Assembly: GCF_007097155.1 (NCBI RefSeq)
Contig: NZ_VJWA01000001.1
Span: 1,831,501 to 1,895,500 of the forward strand
DNA: 64,000 nt
Source: Glacieibacterium frigidum
GTDB taxonomy: Bacteria > Pseudomonadota > Alphaproteobacteria > Sphingomonadales > Sphingomonadaceae
Direction: 5' to 3'
The notes under the pieces were generated by a model, which worked only from the letters and a program-made list of their open reading frames with translations, did not search any database and was not told the DNA's origin. This document shows, piece by piece, positions 16,607-26,293 of this stretch (positions are counted from its first letter, which is position 1; each line of letters begins with the position of its first letter). Both the position numbers and the translations under genes were made by a program.

Positions 16607-17856
16607 AGCGTCCACCATTTCAGCGCGTCGGCGCGCGCGCGGCCGTAATCGATCAGGCAGCGCATCTGGCGCTTGTGGAATTCGACCGGCGCGGGCTTGT
16701 CGGCATTGTCGAGTGCGCGCCACGCGTCGCAGCTCAAGGTCTCGCCGCCGGATGCGAACAGATGCTCGCCCGCGTCGGGGCCGATGAGCGCGACCGGCGG
16801 GTCGCCGGGCAGCGTCGCCGCGGCGGCGGAGAAGCGGTAGATCTGGTTGGTCAGGATCTTGACTGCACGCTGCGCACTGTCGGCGAAGTCCCAGTCGCGC
16901 AAGCGACCCGTCGCCGGACACGCCGCGCCCTTGGCGGTCACGAACGGGCACTGCGCCTCGGTTTCGAGCGTGCCGTTGACGACGCGCAGCGCGAGCGGGG
17001 CCGGGCCGCGGGCTGTGCGCGCCGCGAGCAGGGCGCGATCCTCGGCAGCACGGAAAAGGCCGAAGCGCGCGCCGCCGTCGATATACATGACGTCGTCGAT
17101 ATAGACCGGCGGTGCCGCGGCGGGCACCGACGACGAGGCGATCAGCGTCTCGATATAGCAGCGCTTGATCTGCGGTTTCGCCGCCGCATCGGCTTCGCGC
17201 CAGCGTTGCGCCAATGCCGTCATGTCGACCGCCCAGGCGTCGCCGCCGCGCAGGTCGACAACCCCGACCAGCAGCTTGCGACGCTGGTCGGCGGCGGTGG
17301 CCACCTCGCCGAGCAGGGCGTCGTCGTCCACGCCGGGCGCGCTGTCGAACATGCGGTCGAGCCGCCCGCGCAGCGGCACCAGCGTCCCCGCCGCGCCCTT
17401 GCGCACAACGCCGATCAGCCCGCGCGCCTGGACGTCGAGGATGTCGGCCTCGGCATCGATCGTATAGCCCGCGACGGCCCGCTCGCTGCGCCCGACGAAG
17501 ATCGGCGTCGCGAGCAGCGACCCCGTGCTGACCCCGGTGACGACGCGGAACGCCGGCAGGCCGCCGCCGCGCACGCGCCACTGGTCGATGAACCCCGCGC
17601 CGAACGCGCCGTTCTGGCTGCCGCCCGACAGGAACAGCAGCACCGGGCGTTCGGCGACCCCCACCGCCCCCGGCGCGCCGGCAATGGCGCCCGCGATCAG
17701 CGCCTCGTACCCGGTCTCGGCCCCGCCCACTGCGCCGCGCGCGACCTCGGTACGCAGCGGCGTGCGCGGCAGGTCGCAACCGCCTAGCGACACGGGCTTG
17801 TGCGCGCAGCCCGCGAGCAGCGCGGCGAGGATTGGCATCACCAGCCAGGTGCGCAT
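16603..17856 (-). CDS. Patatin-like phospholipase lipoprotein
   Basis: 417-residue acyl hydrolase. A lipoprotein signal peptide with lipobox (LAALLAGCAH) predicts membrane anchoring outside the cytoplasm. The patatin elements are present: glycine-rich oxyanion loop (SGGSQNGAFGAGF), nucleophile GVSTGS (GxSxG) and the catalytic Asp in YIDGGARFG. Its substrate is unknown. The start at 17856 is set by the signal peptide. It is transcribed divergently from crcB. Confidence 0.88.
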   Translation of the reverse strand: MRTWLVMPILAALLAGCAHKPVSLGGCDLPRTPLRTEVARGAVGGAETGYEALIAGAIAGAPGAVGVAERPVLLFLSGGSQNGAFGAGFIDQWRVRGGGLPAFRVVTGVSTGSLLATPIFVGRSERAVAGYTIDAEADILDVQARGLIGVVRKGAAGTLVPLRGRLDRMFDSAPGVDDDALLGEVATAADQRRKLLVGVVDLRGGDAWAVDMTALAQRWREADAAAKPQIKRCYIETLIASSSVPAAAPPVYIDDVMYIDGGARFGLFRAAEDRALLAARTARGPAPLALRVVNGTLETEAQCPFVTAKGAACPATGRLRDWDFADSAQRAVKILTNQIYRFSAAAATLPGDPPVALIGPDAGEHLFASGGETLSCDAWRALDNADKPAPVEFHKRQMRCLIDYGRARADALKWWTL

Positions 17857-17962
17857 TCGCGAGCTCCCCCGTCTGCCGCGCAGCATGCCATATCCCCGTA
17901 AATGCGCAATTGACGCGCACCGCCTTTTGCCCCGCCGCCCCGCGTGCGCTACAGGCTCGGCA

Positions 17963-18349
17963 ATGCCCGCATTCGCCGCCCTGCCCCCCCTCGCCCTCGT
18001 CATGCTCGGCGGCGCGATCGGCGCCGGTCTTCGCTACTCTGTCGGCGTCTGGACAATGCGCACGCTCGGCCCCGGACTGCCGTTCGCGACCTGGGGGGTG
18101 AACATCCTGGGTGCGCTCGGCATGGGGCTGCTCGTCGGCTGGCTGAGCGCGCGCGACGATGGGGAGCCGTTGCGGCTGCTGCTCGGTGTCGGGGTGCTGG
18201 GCGGATTCACCACTTTCTCGGCGTTCAGCCTCGAGGTCGTCGAGATGATCCTGCGCGGCGAGATCGCGCTGGCCACCGCCTATGCCGTGTCGTCGGTCGC
18301 GGGCAGCGTGCTGGCGCTGTTTGCCGGCCTCTACCTGATGCGCGCCTGA
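17963..18349 (+). CDS. crcB: Fluoride exporter CrcB (Fluc)
   Basis: 128-residue dual-topology fluoride channel with four predicted helices and the family motifs GAGLRYSVG, GVNILGALGMG and GGFTTFSAFSLE. The upstream 106 bp contains no recognisable fluoride riboswitch. Its stop overlaps the start of the pseudouridine synthase gene (TGATG), so the two are co-translated. Confidence 0.95.
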   Translation: MPAFAALPPLALVMLGGAIGAGLRYSVGVWTMRTLGPGLPFATWGVNILGALGMGLLVGWLSARDDGEPLRLLLGVGVLGGFTTFSAFSLEVVEMILRGEIALATAYAVSSVAGSVLALFAGLYLMRA

Positions 18350-19425
18350 TGCGGACCTTCACCGTCCAGCCCGACGACGAGGGCATTCGCCTCGACCGCT
18401 GGTTCAAGCGGCACGAGCCCGGCACGAGCTTCAACGTCGTGTCGCGCTGGGCGCGCACCGGCGTGCTGCGCCTCGACGGGGCAAAGGCCGATCCGGGCGA
18501 CCGGCTGCGCACGGGGCAGGTCCTGACCCTGCCGCCCGCCGAGGCCCCCGACCCCGGCGCCCCCGTGGCGCGGCCGGCGAAGCCGCTGAGTGCTGCCGAG
18601 ATCGAGTATGCGCAGTCCCTCGTGATCTACAAGGACATGCACGCGATCGTCATCAACAAGCCCCCCGGCCTCGCGACGCAGGGCGGCACCGGCACGACGA
18701 CGCACGTCGACGGGCTGCTCGACGCGCTGATGTACGACACGCGTGCCCGGCCGAAGCTGGTGCACCGGCTCGACAAGGACACGTCGGGCGTGCTGCTGCT
18801 GGCGCGCACCGCGCGCGCGGCGGCGCATTTCTCCAAGGCCTTTTCGGGCCGCACCGCGCGCAAGATCTACTGGGCGCTGACCGTCGGCATGCCCGAGCCC
18901 GAGCAGGGCGAGATAGATGCGGCGCTGGCGAAACAGCCGGGCAGCGGCGGCGAGAAGATGCACGTCGATCCGCAGGCGGGCCTCGCGGCGCGCACCGTCT
19001 ACTCGGTCGTCGACAACGCCGCCGACCGCGCCGCCTGGGTGCAATTCCAGCCGCTGACTGGGCGCACCCACCAGATCCGCGTCCACGCCAACGCCATTGG
19101 CCACCCGATCGTCGGCGACGCCAAGTACGGCGGCAAGGAAGCGTTCCTGACCGGCGGGATCAGCCGCAAGCTGCACCTCCACGCCCGCCGCCTGCTGATC
19201 GACGATCCCGACGGCAAGATCCTCGATATCTCCGCCGACCTACCCGCGCATTTCATCGAGAGCTTCAAGATGCTGGGCTTCGAGCCCGGCCAGGCGACCG
19301 CCGAGCCCTACGACGACACCAAATACGCCGACACGCCCGAGGGCAAGCGCAAGGCGGCGGCGGCGGCTGCCAAGTCGCGCCGCAAGGCGCATCGCGGCGA
19401 ACGGCGGTCGCGGGGCCAGGGCTGA
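18349..19425 (+). CDS. RluA-family 23S rRNA pseudouridine synthase (RluC/RluD type)
   Basis: 358-residue enzyme that isomerises uridines in 23S rRNA. It has an N-terminal S4-like RNA-binding domain (about 1-60), the catalytic Asp in VHRLDKDTSGVLLLART, and the TGRTHQIRVH motif. The Lys/Arg-rich C-terminus (KSRRKAHRGERRSRGQG) may add RNA affinity. RluC is the likelier assignment but the exact uridine targets cannot be read from sequence. It is co-translated with crcB. Confidence 0.9.
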   Translation: MRTFTVQPDDEGIRLDRWFKRHEPGTSFNVVSRWARTGVLRLDGAKADPGDRLRTGQVLTLPPAEAPDPGAPVARPAKPLSAAEIEYAQSLVIYKDMHAIVINKPPGLATQGGTGTTTHVDGLLDALMYDTRARPKLVHRLDKDTSGVLLLARTARAAAHFSKAFSGRTARKIYWALTVGMPEPEQGEIDAALAKQPGSGGEKMHVDPQAGLAARTVYSVVDNAADRAAWVQFQPLTGRTHQIRVHANAIGHPIVGDAKYGGKEAFLTGGISRKLHLHARRLLIDDPDGKILDISADLPAHFIESFKMLGFEPGQATAEPYDDTKYADTPEGKRKAAAAAAKSRRKAHRGERRSRGQG

Positions 19426-19427
19426 CG

Positions 19428-20000
19428 ATGCACCCGTCGCCGCTGTACCGCTGGGACGACGACAGCGCGCTCGAGTTCGTCGCCGAGATGGCGTTCGCGC
19501 ATGTGTTTGCGCAGGTGCCCGCCGGTCCGCGCGTCGCGCATGTGCCGCTGCTGGCGGAGGGGCGGAAACTGCGTTTCCACCTCGCCAACGCCAATGCGCT
19601 GACGCCGCATCTGGGCGGGATGACGGCGCTCGCGAGCGTCGCGGGGCCGAACGCCTATGTCAGCCCGAATTGGTATGTGAAGCGGACGCGCGTGCCCACT
19701 TGGCTGTACGTCGCGGTCGAATGCGAGGGCCCGGTGCGGGCGCTGGGCAACGACGAGCTGGTCGACCTGCTCGATGCGAGTGCGGCGACCTACGAGACCC
19801 GCGCCGCGCAGGACTGGACGCGTGCCAAGATGGACCCGGCGAAGTTCGCCGCGATGTGCCGCGCCATCACCGGCTTCGAGCTGACCGTCGAGACGATCCG
19901 CGCGACGCGGAAGCTGAGCCAGGATTCGGACGCCGCCGACACCGCCGGCGTGATCGCCCACGTGCCCGACGACGTGGCGGCGCTGGTTCGCGCGCAATGA
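19428..20000 (+). CDS. PaiB-like FMN-binding protein
   Basis: 190-residue member of the FMN_bind_2 (PaiB) family, recognised by HPSPLYRWDDD, NAYVSPNWY, VPTWLYVAVECEG and the C-terminal KLSQDSDAADTAGVIAH. PaiB was named as a negative regulator of sporulation genes in Bacillus; in proteobacteria the role is unclear and the split-barrel fold suggests flavin binding. It starts 2 nt after the pseudouridine synthase stop and overlaps the HAD gene in an ATGA. Confidence 0.87.
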   Translation: MHPSPLYRWDDDSALEFVAEMAFAHVFAQVPAGPRVAHVPLLAEGRKLRFHLANANALTPHLGGMTALASVAGPNAYVSPNWYVKRTRVPTWLYVAVECEGPVRALGNDELVDLLDASAATYETRAAQDWTRAKMDPAKFAAMCRAITGFELTVETIRATRKLSQDSDAADTAGVIAHVPDDVAALVRAQ

Positions 20001-20659
20001 CCCGGCTTGCGGTGTTCGATTGCGACGGAACGCTGGTCGACAGCCAGGCGAACATCGTGCGCGCGATGGGCGACTGCTTCGTGCGCGTCGGGCTGACGCC
20101 GCCGCCCGAGCAGGCGACGCGGCGGGTGGTGGGCCTCAGCCTCGTCGAGGCGATGCAGGCGCTGCTGCCGGACGCCGACGCGGCGCTGCACGCGAGCCTC
20201 GCGGGCGAGTACCGCGATGCCTTCCACCGGCTGCGCGCCGAGGCGCGGCTCGACGCCGAGCCGCTGTATCCGGGCGTCCGCGAGGGGCTCGACCGGCTGC
20301 GCGATGCCGGCTGGGCGCTGGGCGTCGCGACGGGGAAGTCCGACCGCGGCCTTGCGCTGCTGCTCGACCACCACGGCATCACGGGCCATTTCGTGACGCT
20401 GCAGACCGCCGATCGCCACCCGTCGAAGCCGCACCCGGCGATGCTGCGCGCCGCGCTGGCCGAGGGCGGCGCTCGTCCCGCGCAGGCCGTGATGATCGGC
20501 GACACGGTGTTCGACATTGTCATGGGAGGCCGCGCGGGCGTGCGCGCGATCGGCGTCGACTGGGGCTATCACGACACGCACGAGCTGCACGACGCCGGCG
20601 CGCTGGCGGTGGTGACGACGATGGACGAACTGCTCGACCTGTTGCTGGAGGACGCATGA
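19997..20659 (+). CDS. HAD-family hydrolase, phosphoglycolate phosphatase-like
   Basis: 220 residues with all HAD motifs: the nucleophile in FDCDGTLVD, motif II Thr (VATGKS), motif III Lys (SKPHPAML) and motif IV acidic GDTVFDIVMG. The alpha-helical cap between residues 15 and 80 groups it with Gph/PGP-type enzymes. The true substrate cannot be inferred. It overlaps both neighbours by 4 nt. Confidence 0.88.
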   Translation: MTRLAVFDCDGTLVDSQANIVRAMGDCFVRVGLTPPPEQATRRVVGLSLVEAMQALLPDADAALHASLAGEYRDAFHRLRAEARLDAEPLYPGVREGLDRLRDAGWALGVATGKSDRGLALLLDHHGITGHFVTLQTADRHPSKPHPAMLRAALAEGGARPAQAVMIGDTVFDIVMGGRAGVRAIGVDWGYHDTHELHDAGALAVVTTMDELLDLLLEDA

Positions 20660-21075
20660 TCGGACGGTTGAACCATGTCGGGATAGCGACGCCCAGCATC
20701 GACGACGCGGTGCGCGTTTATGCTGACCTTTACGGCGCGACCGTCAGCCGGGCCAAGTTCGCGCTGCCCGAACAGGGCGTGTGGGTCGCCTTCATCGACC
20801 TTGCCAACAGCCAGATCGAGCTGATCGAACCCTATGGCGACGCCTCGCCGGTGTGGGGTTTCCTCAAGAAATTCCCGAACGGCGGGCAGCACCACATCTG
20901 CTTCGAGGTGCCCGACATCATCGCGGCGCGGGACGCGCTGAGGGCGAAGGGGGCGACGGTACTCGGCACCGGCGAGCCGCGCATGGGGGCGCACGGCGTG
21001 CCGGTGATCTTCGTCCATCCCAAGGACACGGGCGGGGTCCTCGTCGAGCTGATGACCGAGCCGTCAGGCCACTAG
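20656..21075 (+). CDS. mce: Methylmalonyl-CoA epimerase
   Basis: 139-residue vicinal-oxygen-chelate metalloenzyme that interconverts (S)- and (R)-methylmalonyl-CoA during propionyl-CoA catabolism. It shows LNHVGIATPSIDDAV, the metal-ligand His/Glu positions (LNHVGI, GGQHHICFEV, VLVELMTE) and LIEPYGDASPV. No mutase or carboxylase gene is in the window. It ends in a 4-nt overlap with the convergent SDR gene. Confidence 0.93.
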   Translation: MIGRLNHVGIATPSIDDAVRVYADLYGATVSRAKFALPEQGVWVAFIDLANSQIELIEPYGDASPVWGFLKKFPNGGQHHICFEVPDIIAARDALRAKGATVLGTGEPRMGAHGVPVIFVHPKDTGGVLVELMTEPSGH

Positions 21076-22061
21076 CGCCGCCCGCGCGCCAGCAGCAGCG
21101 CCGTCAGCAGCCCCGCACCAACCACCCCAGCAGCGCGCATCGGGAACAGCTGCGCCTCCAGCCACAGGCTGGTGCGGCGGACGTGCGTGTCCTGGTCGCT
21201 CTCGATCCGCCCGTCGGCGCGCGAGGTGAACAGATTGTCCTTCACCCCCGGCGGCGGCGGCTGGTCGGTCTGCTGCGCGGGCGTGCCGATCAGCGACTCG
21301 CCGAGTTCGGTCAGCGCCGGGAAATGCGTGCCGAACAGGCTGATCAGCGCGCCGTTGCCGCCCACCGTGATTTCGCGGCGCGGGTTGGCGGCGGCGAAGA
21401 CGATCGCCTTCGCCACGAGGCGCGGGTCGTAGATCATTGGCGGCAGGCTGGCGGGCTTGTCCATATAGTTGCGCGCATGCTCGGGCCACGGCGTGTGGAT
21501 CGCGCCGGGCTTGATCAGCGTCACCTGCACCGGGTCGCCCGCCTCCATCACCTCGGCGCGGAGTGCGTTGGTGAAGCCGTGGACGGCGTGCTTCATCGAG
21601 GCATAGATGCCCTGCTGCAGGATCGACACGTCGCCGAGGATCGAGCCGATGTTGATCAGCGTGCCGCCGCGGTCCTGCATCACCTCGACCGCCTTCAGCG
21701 AATTGCGCACCGTACCGAAATAGCCGACGTCGAAGACGCGGCGATGGTCGGCCTCGGGGACCTGGTCGAAGCGGCCGTAGACCCCCGCAGCCGCGATGTT
21801 CACCCAGGTGTCGATGCGCCCGAAGGCGGTCAGTGCGGCGTCGGCGATACGTTCGGCACTATCCTCGTCGGCGATATCGGCGACGCACACCACCGCGGCA
21901 TTACCCAGCTCGGCGGCGACGGCGTCGAGCGCGTCGGCGTTGCGCGCGACGAGCACCATTTTCGCGCCCTCGCGCGCGGCAAGATGCGCGGTGGCGAGGC
22001 CGATGCCGCTCGAGGCGCCGGTGATGACGATGACCTGGTCTTGGATGGGCTTCTGCTGCAC
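21072..22061 (-). CDS. Short-chain dehydrogenase with C-terminal membrane helix
   Basis: 329 residues: a classical SDR (cofactor motif TGASSGIG, catalytic YASMK with upstream Ser in NIGSILGD) followed by a ~60-residue extension that ends in a hydrophobic segment (AAGVVGAGLLTALLLA) and RGRR. The extension suggests membrane attachment, as in some lipid-modifying SDRs. The GTG start at 22061 is supported by CAGGAG upstream. The substrate is unknown. Confidence 0.85.
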   Translation of the reverse strand: MQQKPIQDQVIVITGASSGIGLATAHLAAREGAKMVLVARNADALDAVAAELGNAAVVCVADIADEDSAERIADAALTAFGRIDTWVNIAAAGVYGRFDQVPEADHRRVFDVGYFGTVRNSLKAVEVMQDRGGTLINIGSILGDVSILQQGIYASMKHAVHGFTNALRAEVMEAGDPVQVTLIKPGAIHTPWPEHARNYMDKPASLPPMIYDPRLVAKAIVFAAANPRREITVGGNGALISLFGTHFPALTELGESLIGTPAQQTDQPPPPGVKDNLFTSRADGRIESDQDTHVRRTSLWLEAQLFPMRAAGVVGAGLLTALLLARGRR

Positions 22062-22113
22062 GGCACGGACTCCTGTCGGGTCCCTGCGCAACGCGCGCTC
22101 ATGGCCCGCGGGT

Positions 22114-22848
22114 TCAGCCCTGCGACACCAGCCGCCGCTCGATATCGGCCCATAGCCCGTTGAAGGCGCGCGCCGCGGGTCCGCCTGGGGCGCGCACCGC
22201 GATCGGCGAGCGGTGAACCGACATCGCCTCGACCGCGCTCGCATAGGGGATCGCGGCCCGGTCGGCATCGACGTCGACGATGTTCCGGTGCAGTGCGCGG
22301 CGGCGGTCGACCATGGTGAACACCGGCACCACCGCGGGCCCCTTGGGATGATGGCGCGCGAGGTGGGCGACCAGCTGCTCATAGGCGCGGATCGACAGCG
22401 GGGACGGGATCATCGGCACGACGAGCAGGTCGACCGCGCGGAACAGCTGTTCGGCGAGTTCGCTCAGCCCCGGCGGGCAGTCGAGGACGATGCGGTCGTA
22501 GTCGCCGTCGAGGTCTTTGAGCATCCGGCGCAGGCGCTTCGCCTTGTCGTCGGTCGCCAGCTGCTTCTCGAGGCTGCGCAGCGAACCGTCGGCGGCGAGC
22601 AGGTCGAGGCAGGGCCAGGCGCTCGGCTGGATCGCCGCGTCCAGCGCGGCATCCTTGGCGAACAGCTTGCGCGCCGCCGCGCCGCCCTTGGGCGCGAGTT
22701 TCAGGGTGAAGGTCGCCGCCCCCTGCGCGTCGAGGTCCCAGAGCAGGGTGCGCCGCGCGCTCAGCGTCGCGCTGGCATAGGCGAGGTTGACCGCGAGCGC
22801 GGTCTTGCCGACCCCGCCCTTGACGCTGAAAACCGCGACGCTCTTCAC
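22114..22848 (-). CDS. ParA-family ATPase
   Basis: 244-residue MinD/ParA P-loop ATPase with deviant Walker [24 protein letters not shown] (motif with Asp) and [10 protein letters not shown]. No ParB gene is next to it. It is the last gene of the rpmF-plsX-fabH-ihfA-merR-parA string and overlaps merR by 4 nt. Its role may be positioning of a cargo other than the chromosome; that is inference. Confidence 0.9.
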   Translation of the reverse strand: MKSVAVFSVKGGVGKTALAVNLAYASATLSARRTLLWDLDAQGAATFTLKLAPKGGAAARKLFAKDAALDAAIQPSAWPCLDLLAADGSLRSLEKQLATDDKAKRLRRMLKDLDGDYDRIVLDCPPGLSELAEQLFRAVDLLVVPMIPSPLSIRAYEQLVAHLARHHPKGPAVVPVFTMVDRRRALHRNIVDVDADRAAIPYASAVEAMSVHRSPIAVRAPGGPAARAFNGLWADIERRLVSQG

Positions 22849-23210
22849 GCAGCTACGGCGAGGAGCCCCGCCGCGAGCCGGTCGCGGATGGCGCGGATCG
22901 CACTCAGGTCGATGCTGGCGATCGCCGGTGCCGCAGCGGGCGCCGGCGCGGGCGCTGGCTTGAGCCCATCGCCCAGCAGCTTCTGCACGCCCTTGATCGT
23001 ATAGCCCTCGTCGTAGAGCATGCGATGGATATCGCGCAGCAGCACGACATCGGCAGGGCGGTAATAGCGCCGGTTGCCGCCGCGCTTCAGCGGCTGGACC
23101 TGCGGAAAGCGCGTCTCCCAGAAGCGCAGCACATGCTGCGGCAGGCCGAGTTCGGCCGCGACTTCGCCGATGGTGCGAAACGCACCCGGCGACTTGCCCG
23201 TATCGGTCAT
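22845..23210 (-). CDS. MerR-family transcriptional regulator
   Basis: 121 residues with an N-terminal winged HTH ([28 protein letters not shown]) and [15 protein letters not shown]. The C-terminus is short, Ala/Pro-rich and lacks the Cys ligands of metal-sensing MerR proteins. The ihfA-merR order is common in alphaproteobacteria. The ATG at 23210 overlaps the ihfA stop by 4 nt. Confidence 0.92.
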   Translation of the reverse strand: MTDTGKSPGAFRTIGEVAAELGLPQHVLRFWETRFPQVQPLKRGGNRRYYRPADVVLLRDIHRMLYDEGYTIKGVQKLLGDGLKPAPAPAPAAAPAIASIDLSAIRAIRDRLAAGLLAVAA

Positions 23211-23578
23211 GCGGCGGGCGGCCCGCCGTTGATGCGCTCGCGGAGCAGCTGGCTGGGGCGGAAGGTCAGCACGGTGCGCGGCTCGATCGGCACTTCCTGG
23301 CCGGTCTTCGGGTTGCGCCCGATGCGCTGGCCCTTGCTGCGCAGCACGAAGCTGCCGAACGAACTGATCTTGACGTTGTCGCCGGCGACGAGCGTGTCGC
23401 AGATATGGTCGAGGACGCCTTCGACCAAGTCCGACGACTCGGAGCGCGACAGGCCGATCTCGCGGTGAACCGCCTCGCACAGGTCGGCACGGGTCAGCGT
23501 GCCCTGCCCCGAAGCGCGCGCGGCGCGTGCCGTGGACTTCGTTACGCCAACCGTTTCAACTGCTTCCAGCATTGTCAT
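23207..23578 (-). CDS. ihfA: Integration host factor subunit alpha
   Basis: 123-residue DNA-bending HU/IHF-family protein. It has [44 protein letters not shown] (with the Pro that intercalates in DNA) and [14 protein letters not shown]. It carries about 25 extra N-terminal residues ([20 protein letters not shown]) compared with E. coli IhfA; the ATG at 23578 has GGGAGGGCAAG upstream. It lies between fabH and merR. Confidence 0.93.
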   Translation of the reverse strand: MTMLEAVETVGVTKSTARAARASGQGTLTRADLCEAVHREIGLSRSESSDLVEGVLDHICDTLVAGDNVKISSFGSFVLRSKGQRIGRNPKTGQEVPIEPRTVLTFRPSQLLRERINGGPPAA

Positions 23579-23608
23579 CTTGCCCTCCCGTCGATCGCTC
23601 CAGATCAC

Positions 23609-24580
23609 CTACCAGCGAACCGCTGCTGCCCCCCAGGTGAAGCCGCCGCCCATCGCTTCCAATAGCAATAAATCGTACGGTTTGATACGCCCGTCGCGCA
23701 CCGCGGTGTCGAGCGCCAGCGGCACCGACGCAGCGGACGTGTTGGCATGGGCGTCGACGGTGACGACGACGCGCTCGATCGGCAAATGCAGCTTCTTCGC
23801 CGTACCCTCGAGGATGCGCAGGTTCGCCTGGTGCGGGATCACCCACGCGACATCGTCGGCGGCGAGACCGGCGGCGCCGAGCGTCTCGGTCATCACCGAC
23901 GCGAGGTTGGTGACCGCATGGCGGAACACCTCCTTGCCCTTCATCCGCAGCTTGCCGACGGTGCCCGTCGAGCCCGGGCCGCCGTCGACGTAGAGCAGGT
24001 CGTTGTACTTGCCGTCCGAATGCAGGCGATGCGCGAGGATGCCGCGGTCGGCGGAGGTCCCCGCCCCCTCCTCGACGCGCAGCACGATCGCGCCTGCGCC
24101 GTCGCCGAACAGCACGCAGGTCGCGCGGTCCTCCCAGTCGAGCAGGCGCGAGAAGGTCTCCGCGCCGATCACCAGCGCGCTGTTCGCCGCTCCCGTCACC
24201 AGCATCGCGTCGGCGACGCTGAGCGCATAGAGGAAGCCCGAACACACCGCCGCGACGTCGAACGCCACGCCGTGGCGCATGCCCAGCTTGTGCTGCACGA
24301 CCGTCGCGCACGACGGGAAGGTCTGGTCGGCGGTCGCGGTGGCGACGACGATCAGGTCGATGTCGTCGGGCGTCAGGCCGGCCATTGCGAGCGCGCGGTT
24401 GGCGGCGGCAACCGCGAGGTCGGAAGTCAGTTCGCCGTCGGCGGCGATGTGGCGCTGGCGGATGCCGGTGCGCTCGATGATCCATTCGTCGCTGGTGTCG
24501 ACCTGCGCCGCGAGTTCGGCGTTGGTCAGGATGCGGTCGGGCAGGTAACTGCCGGTGCCGATAATCCGCGCGCGCCTCAC
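23609..24580 (-). CDS. fabH: Beta-ketoacyl-ACP synthase III
   Basis: Initiates fatty acid synthesis by condensing acyl-CoA with malonyl-ACP. The 323 residues contain the Cys113-His250-Asn280 triad ([31 protein letters not shown]). The GTG at 24580 overlaps the plsX stop in a GTGA and is followed by the family N-terminus [12 protein letters not shown]. It is in the conserved rpmF-plsX-fabH operon. Confidence 0.97.
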   Translation of the reverse strand: MRRARIIGTGSYLPDRILTNAELAAQVDTSDEWIIERTGIRQRHIAADGELTSDLAVAAANRALAMAGLTPDDIDLIVVATATADQTFPSCATVVQHKLGMRHGVAFDVAAVCSGFLYALSVADAMLVTGAANSALVIGAETFSRLLDWEDRATCVLFGDGAGAIVLRVEEGAGTSADRGILAHRLHSDGKYNDLLYVDGGPGSTGTVGKLRMKGKEVFRHAVTNLASVMTETLGAAGLAADDVAWVIPHQANLRILEGTAKKLHLPIERVVVTVDAHANTSAASVPLALDTAVRDGRIKPYDLLLLEAMGGGFTWGAAAVRW

Positions 24581-25629
24581 TTGGCGCTCGTCAGGTCGAC
24601 CGCAGCGGGCCGGTGCGCGTGAAAGTTCGCGAGATCGTCCGAGATCTTGCGCGCCACGTCGGCGACGACCAGGTCGTGCGCGACGCCGATCGCATTGGCG
24701 ATACCGCGCACCGACGCGCCGCCATGGCTCTTCACGACGATGCCGTTGAGGCCGAGCAGCACCGCGCCGTTGTGGGCGTTGGGATCGAGGTGCGCGCGGA
24801 GCGCGCGGAGCGCCCCACGCGAGAGCAGATAGCCGAGCCGCGTCAGCCACGACGTCTTGAAGGCTTCGGCCAGCAGCCCGGTGACGAGCTTGCCCGTCCC
24901 CTCGGCGGTCTTCAGCGCGATATTGCCCGAGAAGCCGTCGGTGACGATCACGTCGACATTGCCCTGGCCGATCTTGTCGCCCTCGACGAAACCTTCGAAG
25001 CGCATCGGCAGGTCGACGGCGCGGAGCAGCATCGCCGCTTCCTTCAGCTCTTCGGTGCCTTTCAGCTCCTCCTCGCCGATGTTGAGCAGCGCGACCCGCG
25101 GCCGCTCGACGCCCAGCACGACGCGCGCGAAGGCGGCGCCCATGACGGCGAACTGGATCAAATTTTCGGCATCGCACTCGACGTTGGCGCCGAGGTCGAG
25201 GACGACCGAATCATTCTTGAGCGTCGGCAACAGCGCCGCGAGCGCCGGGCGGTTGATGCCCTCCATCGTGCGCAGCGCGAGGTACGCCATCGACATCAGC
25301 GCGCCGGTATTGCCGGCCGACACGAGCGCCTGCGCCTCGCCGGCCTTCACCGCCTCGATCGCCAGGCCCATCGACGTGCCGCGGCCGCGCCGGATGACCT
25401 GGCTCGGCTTGTCGGTGCCCAGCACCTGCGTCGCGGTATGGACGACGACCGCTTCGGCGCCGACGCGCGGCGCACGCGCCAGTTCGGCGCGGATCGCGGT
25501 CTCGTCGCCATAGAAGCGGAAGAGCAGCTTGGGATAGCGTTCGCGGGCAAGCTCGGCACCGGCGATTACTGCCGCCGGTCCGCTGTCACCGCCCATCGCA
25601 TCCAGCGCGATCACGGGGCGTGCGGTCAT
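24577..25629 (-). CDS. plsX: Phosphate acyltransferase PlsX
   Basis: 350-residue peripheral membrane enzyme that makes acyl-phosphate from acyl-ACP for phospholipid synthesis. Recognised by [12 protein letters not shown] at the N-terminus, the SAGNTGALM motif and [14 protein letters not shown]. It follows rpmF by 28 nt and overlaps fabH by 4 nt. Confidence 0.97.
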   Translation of the reverse strand: MTARPVIALDAMGGDSGPAAVIAGAELARERYPKLLFRFYGDETAIRAELARAPRVGAEAVVVHTATQVLGTDKPSQVIRRGRGTSMGLAIEAVKAGEAQALVSAGNTGALMSMAYLALRTMEGINRPALAALLPTLKNDSVVLDLGANVECDAENLIQFAVMGAAFARVVLGVERPRVALLNIGEEELKGTEELKEAAMLLRAVDLPMRFEGFVEGDKIGQGNVDVIVTDGFSGNIALKTAEGTGKLVTGLLAEAFKTSWLTRLGYLLSRGALRALRAHLDPNAHNGAVLLGLNGIVVKSHGGASVRGIANAIGVAHDLVVADVARKISDDLANFHAHRPAAVDLTSAK

Positions 25630-25657
25630 GCCGTTGCCCCCGTCACGCCGGTCGAAA

Positions 25658-25837
25658 TCAAGCCTCGACGGCGACGATCTCGCGCCCGTTGTAGTGGCCG
25701 CAGGCGTTGCACAGGTTGTGCGGGGCCTTGAGCTCGCCGCAGTTCGGGCAATCCTGGAACGGCGACGCGCTCAGCGCGTGGTGGCTGCGGCGCATGTTGC
25801 GGCGCGAAGGCGAGGTCTTGCGTTTCGGAACGGCCAT
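25658..25837 (-). CDS. rpmF: Ribosomal protein bL32
   Basis: 59-residue zinc-binding ribosomal protein read directly from the sequence: start [20 protein letters not shown], zinc ribbon [18 protein letters not shown], end [10 protein letters not shown]. All four Cys are present (CxxC...CxxC), so this is the zinc-dependent form. It heads the plsX-fabH operon, a widely conserved order. Confidence 0.97.
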   Translation of the reverse strand: MAVPKRKTSPSRRNMRRSHHALSASPFQDCPNCGELKAPHNLCNACGHYNGREIVAVEA

Positions 25838-25878
25838 CCGGCACCTGTCATCTTCATCATGAGGGGCAAGCGCCTGAG

Positions 25879-25897
25879 CGGCCGCAACGTGCGGCCG
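25879..25897 (-). promoter_or_regulatory. Perfect hairpin in the rpmF leader
   Basis: CGGCCGCA (25879-25886) and TGCGGCCG (25890-25897) form an 8-bp stem with a 3-nt loop, about 42 nt upstream of the rpmF ATG. It may be an RNA leader structure or an operator. Nothing else supports a function. Confidence 0.35.
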
Positions 25898-25959
25898 GCG
25901 CGTACCCCGGCTGTTTGTGAAGCGCGGACCATAAGGATTTGCGCGCCGAACGCAATATG

Positions 25960-25996
25960 AAAAGCCGCCGCCCCCCGGTTATGGGGGACGGCGGCT
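25960..25996 (-). terminator. Rho-independent terminator of csbD
   Basis: On the minus strand a GC-rich stem (AGCCGCCGTCCCCC paired with the inverted arm at 25963-25976) with a short loop is followed by TTTT, 17 nt after the csbD stop codon. It separates csbD from the rpmF operon. Confidence 0.85.
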
Positions 25997-26012
25997 CAAT
26001 CATGCGGTGAGT

Positions 26013-26195
26013 TTAGGCAGCGTCTTTGTCGCGAAGCGCGTCCTTGGCTCCGCCCCAGGTGTTCTGGACCTTGCCCTCGACCTGGTCGGCCTTGCCTTCG
26101 GTCTCGATCTTGGTGTCGCCGACCAGCTTGCCAAAGCCTTCCTTGATCTTGCCGCCGACATTCTTGGCGGCGCCTTCGATGCGATCTTCGTCCAT
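26013..26195 (-). CDS. CsbD-family stress response protein
   Basis: 60-residue highly charged, probably disordered protein with the CsbD pattern DRIEGAAKNVGGKIKEGFGKLVGD and GKADQVEGKVQN. CsbD proteins accumulate under general stress in many bacteria, with no known biochemical activity. It has a strong ribosome binding site (GAAGGAG) and its own terminator. I do not see an EcfG-type promoter in the 98-bp upstream gap, so its control remains open. Confidence 0.9.
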   Translation of the reverse strand: MDEDRIEGAAKNVGGKIKEGFGKLVGDTKIETEGKADQVEGKVQNTWGGAKDALRDKDAA

Positions 26196-26293
26196 GACAA
26201 CACTCCTTCGTGAAGTTACTCCAGGTTAACGAGGTGGACGCCCGAAGGTTGCACGGGGTAAACCGGGACCACGACCGAACGGGGGGAACACAC

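Noticed and set aside
17857-17962. Fluoride riboswitch before crcB
   Set aside because: The 106-bp gap has no recognisable crcB-motif consensus or pseudoknot arms.
24613-25731. Long plus-strand open frame opposite plsX and rpmF
   Set aside because: It is antisense to two certain genes, and its composition (His/Arg/Asp-rich) has no family features.
26196-26293. General stress promoter for csbD
   Set aside because: Expected from the family, but neither GGAAC nor a paired CGTT with 16-17 nt spacing is present on the minus strand of this gap.
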